The notes under the pieces are model-generated. The model was not told where the DNA came from, did no database searches, and saw only the letters and a list, made by a program, of their open reading frames with translations. From the NCBI GenBank assembly GCA_963556695.1, contig CAUWAG010000003.1, positions 7,192,001-7,256,000 on the forward strand: DNA of 64,000 nt, in the 5' to 3' direction. Position numbers and translations under genes: made by a program. This DNA is from Anthostomella pinea (Eukaryota; Ascomycota; Sordariomycetes; Xylariales; Xylariaceae). Positions 9,811 to 18,155 of the stretch are shown in pieces (position 1 is the first letter of the stretch; the number at the start of each line of letters is the position of its first letter).

Positions 9811-12800
9811 TCAACCACTCCGCACAAAGCAGCAACTCCCCCGTGCCCGTAGCCCAGCCGCCACCCCCCCCCCCCCGTGCGGCCTCTTATCAAAAGGCCG
9901 CGCCGTATTCCAGTTTCGCAATACGAACTCACACACAATGAACGCCAGCGACGCCATCTGGCCGGGCCAGTTGTAGCCGAGCCCGTTGCGTGGCTCGCCG
10001 AGAGTGCCATCGTAGTTGACGACGGGACACCAGCTTTTGACACGGCGCGCGTGAGCTATTAGCAGAGACAAGGGTAGGCAGGCCGGCACACAGGCAGGCG
10101 GGCAGGTAGGCAATTGTATGGGCCTGGAATTGGGCGGGACTGGTGGTCATGGTGGAAAGGGGAAAGTGGGGTGTAAGGAGATGGATAGGGTTTGTGGGCG
10201 CTTTTGTCAAGATACCAAGCCGAAACGACACGAGTGAGGACTTAAACTTACTGCCTGAAATGGCCTCGCGTGTGGCCCTCATTCGTGACGACGCCGGCGA
10301 AGATGGGTTCCGAGAAGGTGATGTCCCAGGTGCGGTATCCGAACACTATAGCGTGCGGCTTGGTGTCGGATTAGCCCTCATACCCCGTAGGCGACGGCCG
10401 GCGTGTCAATGCATAAGCCAGCCACCTAGGTAGGTTGGCAGAAAAACAACGCATCAACACTTCAAAGCTCGCTCGCTCGCTCACTCACCCCAGTCAACGC
10501 CGATCCACCAGTCCTCAACAGGTCCCAGTCCCCCGTACCAAACAGCCGCCCATCCTCGCCCAGTGGGAATTCCAGAATAGTATCGATATCCCAGTCCAGT
10601 TCACCGATGGGCACGCGCGGCAGGCCATACGTTGCAATCGTCGGCGCGCGCAGGAATGCTCTGTTAAAAAACCAGAATCAGTAGTCACTCCTTTCAGGCC
10701 TTGTAACGAGAAGGAAGGAGTCCTGAATGCGTGTCCCTCGGGAGTAAGAGCCCCCGAGACAGGTTTGACGAAAGATTTTAAAGTATACTGACATCCCGAA
10801 GGCCCGGGGCAGGGGCTCTGGTCGCTGAGCGCGGTGGGCCGCGCGCCAGGTGTGGTGGGCGTGGCGGACTATTGTGCGTGTTACCATCCCCCACCCCCTA
10901 ACGGGACACACCCCCCACCGGGACAGCCAAACCCCACAACCACCACCAAAAGTCCCCTACCTCACTTACACGGATTACAGCCCCCTTTGAGGCTATCTAT
11001 ACGCTCTTTAGATGGTTAGATAGCCCTTTTCTTGGTGTTTAGCCGGATGTAGATTAGTGAAGTTTCAGCCATCGGCATCGGTGATTAGGAGCCTCCGTGC
11101 CCCGACCCTAAATGCAAATTTGCTGTAGAATTCTCTCTCTGAGCCCCTGACCCTTATGCCACCACAGCATCGTGAAGCCAGCCACGATGCCTCCGCCCAC
11201 GTACACTGAAGATAATGTGGCGGATGCCTGGCTAGACGTGACAGATAACGGCATGTCTGTGAGAAAAACCGCCCAAAAACACGGCATCCCTAAGCAAACG
11301 TTGTCAGCACGCATCAACGGCAGAGTCACCCGAGCCGAGGCCCAGGTTAGCAAGCAGAAACTCTCCCCTCAACAAGAGAGTAAGGTGGCTCAATGGATAT
11401 TGCGCCAGGAGTCCCTAGGGCTTGCTCCTTCTCACACAGCCGTGCGGGAGATTATTGTACAACTGCTAAAAAAGGGGGGGGGATTTCGCACCACCGGGCC
11501 CGAATTATATGGAGGGCTATAAACGCCGTAACCCTACCATCCAGACTAAAATCAGTAAGCGGATGGAATCCGCTCGGTTTAAGGGATTCATCCCTAAGTC
11601 TGTCAACTGGTTCTTTGACATATTGGGGGATTATCAATGGGTAAAGCCAGAAAATACGTACAATGTCGATAAGGGCGGCATCATGTCAGGTTTTGGTTAG
11701 TCTTTTAACCCCCTATTCACCCCTATCCTGTCAGTTAACTAGCTAACCCCTATAGGCATCGATTCCCTAGTCTTAGGAAGTTCTGAGACTACGAAAGCCT
11801 TCCTAAAGAGTCCCCAGGGGCGTGGCTGGACCTCCTTTATCGAAGCTATCTCAGCCATGGGAAAAGTTCTCAAACCAGGCATAATTTTCAAAGGAAAAGA
11901 TCTCCAGGCCCAATGGTTCATCGAAGAATTCCACAAAATCGCGGGTTGGTACTACATAACGTCAGATAACGGCTGGACCAGTAACGAGATTGCGTGCCTA
12001 TGATTAAACCACGTTTTCCTACCCCAGGTGGATGCTGTACGAGGGGAAGACCAGGCAGAGCCGATCCTTATGATACTAGATGGCCATGGTAGCCATACTT
12101 CCGTACGTTATTTATTTTTCAGGGGTTGTTTAATCAGTTAACTAACTGTATAACTAACAGGACGAGTTCATGTTGCGGTGTTATTTTGCCAACATCTTGC
12201 TTTGTTTTTTCCCAGCCCATACCAGCCACGGCATGCAACCACTAGATAACGGACCATATAACGCGCTCAAAGCCTACTACCAGAGATTTCTTTCGCAGTT
12301 AAATTCTCTCACAGATGCCTCGCCCGTGGATAAGATCAACTTCATCCGCTGTTATTCTCAGGCTAGGGACAAGGCTTTTTCTAAGCCGAACATCCTCTCG
12401 GGCTTCCGAGTGACGGGGTGCTACCCAGTTAGCCACAGGAAGTGTTTGAAACACCCGGAAATCCAGGAGGATAAAAGAAAGACCCCGGAGCCAGAGGAAG
12501 TTGAAGACTCGGAGCCAGAAGACCAGCGGACCCCTACCACAGGCCGACAGATCATAGATTTCGCAAAGAACCGCTCCCCAGCCACTCGGCTGAAATTCAG
12601 GAAGATCTCCCATGCCTTCGAGAACCAGGAGACAGAGCTGGCCCTAAAAGATCATAAGATCAAGGCCCTGGAGGCTGAACTAGAGCGGCTACGGCCCAAG
12701 AAGAGGAAGAAGGTCCCAAATCCGAACCGGAAGTTCATGAATATGACCGAGATATTGGCCCAGGGGGGTGACCCGTTAAGGGCCGTGGTTATAGAGTCTT

Positions 12801-13675
12801 TAGAGTCAGAAGCAGAGCCAGAGGTTGTTGAAGATGAGGGTAAGGAGGAGGAAGAGGTTGAGGAGGCTGAGGAGGGTGAAGAAGCCCCTGTTGCAGAGCC
12901 CCAGGTGACAAGAAGCGGTCGGTCAATTAGGGCGCCAGCTAGATACGTGGATTGAGGAGCCTCAACACCACAGAATGATAATTTTGTTGATTTCTTTGGG
13001 CATCTACAGCCTCAATTGCGTGTAAGTGAGTAAGGGGGTATTTTGGTGGTGATGGTGGGGTTTGGCTGTCCCGGTGGGGGGTGTGTCCCGTTAGGGGGTG
13101 GGGCATGGTATGTCCAAGTTAGTTTTCACGTGGGGGAGCGCAGACTAGGTAGGGAAGGTGTTGGGTTGGGCAGGGGTGCTCGTACGCGCCCTCCATATAT
13201 CGTACTCGTAGAAGATCAGAGCCCTCGTCGCCTGCGACCGGCCGACAGGACTCGCCATTATGTAGCGTGGTATTACGTTGTACGGATGTCTCCTGCGGAT
13301 ATATGTAGCAGTCAGCCCACCACACTTCTCGTAGGTATCTTCTCGTTCAGGGGTGGGTAGGAAGCCAGTCGTCAAAGTCAACCACGAGGCGGGGGTGCGG
13401 GCTACTGAAGAATATAGTGACGCGCCATATGTGTTGAGTTCGTCGTTGAGAACGGGATCCGACCTGGATGTATCGTCGGGACCGATAGGAGGCGAGTGGT
13501 CGGCGGGTGGGCCGCCTGGCTTGGCCATCCCTGGAGGCAACTGCCAGTCGCGGGCTTGCTCGGATGCATCGAGTCCAGTGGCTTGCTGGGGATCGTGGGT
13601 AATTGATGTGTTTGAAACAACCGGCACTTCACTTATCAAGGCGCCGGCGAGTACGAGCAGGGTAAGAAGCTTCAT
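9811..13675 (-). CDS. Unrecognised secreted protein, five exons, first intron interrupted by a pogo transposon
   Basis: My model joins exons 13675-13186, 10868-10793, 10660-10489, 10358-10252 and 10033-9811. Every join keeps phase, and the total of 1,068 nt gives 355 residues. It begins MKLLTLLVLAGALISEVPVV, a clear signal peptide, so the product is probably secreted. Later exons encode well-behaved sequence such as IATYGLPRVPIGELDWDID, FGYRTWDITFSEPIFAG and HWCPVVNYDGTLGEPRNGLG. I do not recognise the family. Intron 1 would be 90 nt without the transposon: donor GTACGA at 13185, branch CTAAC at 13122-13118, acceptor AATAG ending at 10869. The 2.2-kb element sits between branch point and acceptor, so splicing may be impaired. 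A 13-C run at 9864-9876 lies in the last exon, and the C-terminus after it is uncertain; a further intron there is possible. Confidence 0.5.
10884..10951 (+). repeat. Left terminal inverted repeat of pogo element
   Basis: This pairs with 13041-13108 over 68 bp with about three mismatches. The outer part is C-rich. Confidence 0.92.
11187..12955 (+). pseudogene. pogo-like transposase (HTH-psq, CENP-B HTH, DDE_1), disabled
   Basis: The N-terminus MPPPTYTEDNVADAWLDV and the segment MSVRKTAQKHGIPKQTL form a psq-type helix-turn-helix. The three Asp of the DDD triad are visible in NVDKGG, MILDGHGSH and GMQPLDNGPYN. Introns at 11696-11755 and 12113-12160 restore the reading GFGIDSLVLGSS and GSHTSDEFML, so the gene was originally spliced. 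Two lesions disable it: a frame change in the G9 homopolymer near 11474-11482, and TGA at 12001-12003 where the family usually has Trp. The C-terminus is acidic (EEEEVEEAEEGEE) and Lys-rich. The G9 indel could be a sequencing error; the TGA is harder to explain away. Confidence 0.85.
13041..13108 (-). repeat. Right terminal inverted repeat of pogo element
   Basis: This is the inverted partner of 10884-10951, followed by TA at 13109-13110. Confidence 0.92.
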
Positions 13676-13921
13676 GGCGTTGGTTATATTGACTAATGCA
13701 GGAACTGAACTTGCTGTTGGTGGTGTTGGGTGTCTGGGTCCTTCTGAGGCTGGTACAAGGGGGCAAGATCCGAGTCGAGTCAAGCGGTGCTAAGATATTT
13801 ATATTTTCTATACACCTAGTAAAACTCACCACGGTATCATCAAGGGATTCGCTAAGCAAGGCAGGCAGTGGTGAATGGGTCACGTGTGTTACAGAAACTG
13901 GCTGGTGAATCAGTACGAAGC

Positions 13922-13986
13922 TGTCAGATGCAGCCGCTAGGCAAAAGGGATTGACACTGACATCAAGTCAGTGCTTATATTTGACA
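13922..13986 (-). repeat. 65-bp LTR of miniature element, copy 1
   Basis: This is identical over 65 bases to 14199-14263. It contains a 7-bp hairpin (CACTGAC, loop ATCAA, GTCAGTG). Confidence 0.9.
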
Positions 13987-14198
13987 CACCCCCGCAGCTT
14001 GAGTACGGAGCCATACTGCTGTGCAGTGCGAAAGCTGGATGCTGTTCTGACTTGCGCTTTGACTTTGTTCTGACTTATTCTATCCAGTCGCGGCTTCTAC
14101 GAGACTCGAACCCTGTGGGTGGCTGGGTGGTGGTCTGCTCTAGCGACGTGTATCCATTAAATTATCCAGTGAGTTAGAGAGACGATGCGACTCTTGAT

Positions 14199-14263
14199 TG
14201 TCAGATGCAGCCGCTAGGCAAAAGGGATTGACACTGACATCAAGTCAGTGCTTATATTTGACA
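14199..14263 (-). repeat. 65-bp LTR of miniature element, copy 2
   Basis: This is identical to 13922-13986 and is followed directly by GAAGC, the second copy of the target-site duplication. Confidence 0.9.
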
Positions 14264-14311
14264 GAAGCAGTGTTTCACACGTCTTAGTAACAGAGCAGTG
14301 TCGAGGCCTCG

Positions 14312-14506
14312 TGTGAGATTTCAAAGTGTTCTATTAAGGAGAGGAATTCCAGCTACTCTGGAGCGGCCAGAGTGGCCCTATATTTCCAAGATACTAAAGG
14401 AAAGGATACGTGGCCTTATGTGGCCACGTATGTGACAGAGTCACAGATGGGGATGGTGATCCTGAAGGATGACTATGGATGGGCTAACGTAGCCCAGAAT
14501 CCAACA
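14312..14506. mobile_element. Solo LTR (195 bp), probably Copia-like, with CCTCG target duplication
   Basis: The stretch begins TGTGAGATTT and ends ATCCAACA. It has TGT/ACA termini and is flanked by CCTCG at 14307-14311 and 14507-14511. Read on the minus strand it starts TGTTGGATTC, a beginning common in fungal LTRs. There is no internal domain or second LTR nearby, so it is a solo LTR left by recombination. It contains five consecutive short hairpins between 14356 and 14496. Confidence 0.75.
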
Positions 14507-14521
14507 CCTCGTAGTTTATTA

Positions 14522-16535
14522 ACAGTCCCACTAGGTGTACATTGAAAAAAATCCTTAGATGCATATTAATTTTTGGTACGCCTGCAACTACCTGCCACCA
14601 GCTGCAACCAAACCTTATTTGCACCACATTTAATTTTAATTTACATTATATCTTATAATTACCATCAGCACTTAATTCTTTTACACTGCCGCAATTTATT
14701 AAATTCCTTTAAAAACATTATTATATTTACGTTATATAGGTTTATTCGCCTTTTATATACTTTAAATTAATTCTTTCACTTTTAAAACCTTTATTTTTAA
14801 GCTTAACATGTTCGAAATCGTATTAACTACGCCCAATTTTAATAAATAAGGTTATAAATAACGTGACGCGGTCGCTTTTACCGTTATCATTAAAAATAAT
14901 AACTATCTTTAACTTACCCGATTATTACTATAGTTATAAATCTTTTTTAAAAGGTTTTTATTTATTATTAAAATATATGTAAAAACTTATTATTTTATTA
15001 ACGTGGATGACAAGCGAGCGGCAATTACAAGCGAACGGCAACTTTTCACCAGCCATCTAACCTTTCAATCAAGGCTCCTAATTGATCAACTAACAATAAT
15101 GGCATTGCGTTATAGCAAATCAGACTTACAGCTTGCTGTCCAAGCTAAGCGACACGGCCCTCATATTACCATTGGCAAGCTTTCTAAGACTTTCCATGTC
15201 CCATATAATACCTTGAAGGCTAGAATTGCCGGCCGACCATCACGACGCGATAGCATGCCCAATACTTTGAAACTTACGGTTTCCGAAGAGAATGCCATTC
15301 TTTCCTTCATTCTTGACCTGGATGCGTGAGCATTTCCACCCCGGTACAGTTATATTGAAGATATGGCAAATCAATTGTTGGCAGCACGTGGGGATGGACG
15401 CGTTGGAAATAACTGGACGCGGAACTTCATTAAACGCACACCAGGCCTCCGGACGCGTTTTCATCGGAGGATGGACTACCAAAGGGTCTTGAACGAAGAT
15501 CTAGACGCGTATCGCGCGTGGTTTTGGGCAGTCGTGAAACATGGTATCCAAGATACGAACACCGTTGCCAGACCCCAATCTGCCACCCACTACTTGGACT
15601 TCAAAGACGCCTACCACCATCAACAAAGCGGTAAACCAGTCGGTTTATATCTGAAATCAAGTCAGAAACCACCAGGGAAGCTCACCTACATCAATAATTG
15701 ATGCGTTGAGCTTATTTTCAAAGGCTACATACGGTCTTATGCACAAGGTTGCTTTGGTTGATTCCCGGGTCCGCGAGCTAGAGGAGGCCAATCACCTACT
15801 AAGTAAATGCCAGAGGACAAAAAACAAACCTCTAATAAAAGGAGGAGTACTTTTTGTTAAAGATGCAGTAGGTCTCCAGGCTGTAAAGGATAGTGATGAG
15901 CTGGCAAGACAGGAAATGGGTGAAGGTAGTCGTCGTCCGAGGAGGGCGGCAGCGCGTGAGCGACGTTGTGGCGTTTGCGGCAATACTAGCCATAATGCGC
16001 GAACTTGTACAATAGAGATAGAAACGTCTAAAGAAAAGGAATCCGATTGATTAGATTGAATTCAATGCGTTGTGATTAAGTTATTTGACATGTTGGTTGG
16101 AAGGTTGGTAAAAGTGTCCTGCTCGCTTGTGTGTCCCGCTTGCTTGTGACCTACGTTATAATTATAGCAAGATAAAGCGTTAAGTCGTTATATTAGTTGT
16201 ACCGGTTAGATCTTAATCCGATATTTAAATTAACGTAACGCATTTAAATAAATTATAATAAATACGGGAATATCACTATTTAATTCGCTTTAATGAATTA
16301 TACATAATATTAATTACATAATAAATACATCTTTATAATAAACTAGCACTATTATTATAAACGTGCAAGTATTAAATAAATAAATAAATAATGCAACAAA
16401 TGCTTTACTATTACAATAAAATAGGCGCTATAAATATAGTAGTTAAGATGGATAGCCGTGGCAAGTGGCTGCAAGTGTATTAGAAATCAATGTGCACCTA
16501 AGGTTTTTTTTTCAATGTATACCTAGTAGGACTGT
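14522..16535 (+). mobile_element. Internally deleted, RIP-scarred pogo-like DNA transposon
   Basis: The ends are degenerate inverted repeats of about 70-80 bp starting ACAGTCC. The direct repeat TTATTA flanks both sides (14516-14521 and 16536-16541). The arms differ mostly by transitions. Both subterminal zones (about 14570-15000 and 16060-16480) are extremely AT-rich, while the centre keeps coding sequence. The remaining transposase fragments lack the catalytic core, so the element is non-autonomous. Confidence 0.8.
15099..16050 (+). pseudogene. Transposase remnant: psq HTH and CENP-B HTH plus C-terminal zinc knuckle, DDE core missing
   Basis: The reading begins MALRYSKSDLQLAVQAKR and continues in one frame through HVPYNTLKARIAGRPSRR (psq-type HTH). 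An in-frame TGA at 15327-15329, probably a former CGA Arg codon, precedes FPPRYSYIEDMANQLLAARG and WTRNFIKRTPGLRTR (CENP-B type HTH). After about 15560 the DDE catalytic region is absent, and the frame ends at 15701. A second fragment, in a shifted frame from 15706 to 16050, carries a coiled region and a CGVCGNTSHNARTC zinc knuckle, a usual C-terminus of this transposase group. It could at most encode a DNA-binding fragment. Confidence 0.75.
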
Positions 16536-18155
16536 TTATTAATAGCCATATTTACTAGTAGGGTGAGTAAATCATACAGTTAAGGGTAAGATCATGTAAG
16601 TTGTGGTCGTATCGCGGAGAAAATGGAAGTAAGAAAAGGCAAAGGGAAAATCTATGAGATAGATACAGTATCCTGGGACGCATTGGGGGCTTTTAGGACA
16701 ACTTATATTTGCATGTGGTGATGCGACGCTGCTTGCCCATCTATCTATCAACATGTATGTTAGTCATATACGATATGGCCATGTTGACGAGTCGTCAGTG
16801 CCTAATCCTATGGCTTCTTCCCGCTCTGAGCCCATGCACATTGAAAGCCTTATGCATTGGTTAAAAAATATGTCGTATATTACCTTATCTATCGTGCCTG
16901 CAGTCCGCGAGAGAATCCCATTACCATGGCCTCGTCCGCGTCGACCTACAGACCTTGCATGCCAGCCCTCGCTCATCAGCAGTTTGTTGCGGAGAGCAGG
17001 TCACATCAAGTCAGTACGAGATGAGCAATCACCATCCATACCAAACTGCGGGCTGCATATGTGTGCGTGCGTCTGCAGCAGTCAGGTCGTACCGATACCA
17101 AGGCCATGTGGTATTGGTGAACTACAACGACCGTGTTCTGTCCCGCGGAGCACGTCAGTCAAAACTGACTGCTTGCTTGTCACATTTCGACTACTGCTGT
17201 TGCATGTCTATAAACTATATCAGGATCACACTACACCAGAAGCCTGGGGGCCGCCTCCGGCCAAACACTTATGCACGCAACGCGATTTTCCTTGCCGCTC
17301 GATATTTTCCGAAGGGATAACCAGATTCCTATATCGAGATCCTACAAGTCGACGTTGTTCAGCAACTAGGCCAAGTCCGGACCTTTCTATAAACCTCTGT
17401 GCGGTAGTTGTGCGTAAAGAGCTCGACCTGAAGCTATGTGCTCCCATCAATGCTTCGTGATAAGTTACCGCCCGGTTGGAAGGCTTCACTCCAGGCAGCC
17501 TGGGTCATACTGGCTCTATCGGGACGCTTCTATCGATCATGGCACGACAGGAATCTGCTTGTGATCAATAGGGACGCTGCCGGTACTACAGATAGTAGGA
17601 GACAGTAGTGGTTGTTAGTTTCGAGTTCTTCGTTTGTAGTAATGCTGCACTCTGCGGTACTCCAAACGGCCACACCCATCACCAACTCATCTCTACATTG
17701 GCTTATAGAAGCTTCAACGCTGGTATCCAGTCATTGACAAGAGCAATTGGCTAATTGAAATTCTGAACACTCAGGAAGGGCCGTCAAACTCGCAGTTCAG
17801 AGCTCGTCGACCACATGTCTGAAAAGGCCATTGAGTGGCCTCCTCATGGGCCTTCGCGTTCCCTGTCTATAAGACGCCGTGGCTTTCTGACTCACCACGC
17901 CCCGTTTTGACTTAACCAACAAGATCAACCATAAAGACTTGTAGTTTCAATGTGATGGCATAGTCAGTATAGGTGCCTGTGGGGCGAATAACGTCTGTAA
18001 ATATTCTCCCAAGCCTGACCTGATGAATGCCAGGTGACCACAGCAACGACTCGTGGGGGTGCGAGCTTACGCAAAAATTCATTGCCTGAACAATCCCTAG
18101 GTACCATTTTTCTCCGCTAAATTCCTCTCAACTGATCTTCTTTCCCTACTCGATC
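16536..18155. other. Intergenic, no supported gene
   Basis: An open frame exists at 16753-17460 (+) but its composition is not protein-like and no motif is seen. The last 200 bp are pyrimidine-rich and precede the DUF6604 gene, so they probably hold its promoter and 5' UTR. Confidence 0.4.

Larger units (their letters stand above)
10884..13108 (+). mobile_element. pogo/Fot-type DNA transposon with 68-bp TIRs and TA target duplication
   Basis: The ends are near-perfect inverted repeats (10884-10951 and 13041-13108, beginning CCATSCCCCACCCCCTAACG). They are flanked by TA at 10882-10883 and 13109-13110, the signature of Tc1/mariner/pogo insertion. The interior holds one transposase gene with CENP-B/psq-type DNA binding, broken by a frameshift and a stop. 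The element is 2,225 bp and lies inside intron 1 of the secreted-protein gene, in antisense orientation to it. Confidence 0.93.
13922..14263 (-). mobile_element. Miniature LTR retroelement (TRIM-like), 342 bp
   Basis: Two identical 65-bp direct repeats (13922-13986 and 14199-14263) begin TGTCAG and end TTGACA. They enclose only 212 bp. The 5-bp sequence GAAGC flanks the outside at 13917-13921 and 14264-14268. That is the layout of a complete LTR retrotransposon in miniature: TG..CA termini, identical LTRs and a 5-bp target-site duplication. There is no coding capacity. On the minus strand a G-rich tract (GCGGGGGTG) directly precedes the downstream LTR and could be the polypurine tract, so I assign minus orientation. 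No canonical tRNA-complementary primer site (TGG start) is obvious. It lies about 240 bp upstream of the secreted-protein start codon. Confidence 0.82.

Noticed and set aside
13353..13793. 146-residue plus-strand frame over the secreted-protein first exon
   Set aside because: Shadow of the minus-strand exon, which has a signal peptide and a consistent spliced model.
16753..17460. 235-residue open frame on the plus strand
   Set aside because: No domain, no signal peptide, odd composition and no splice context; probably chance.
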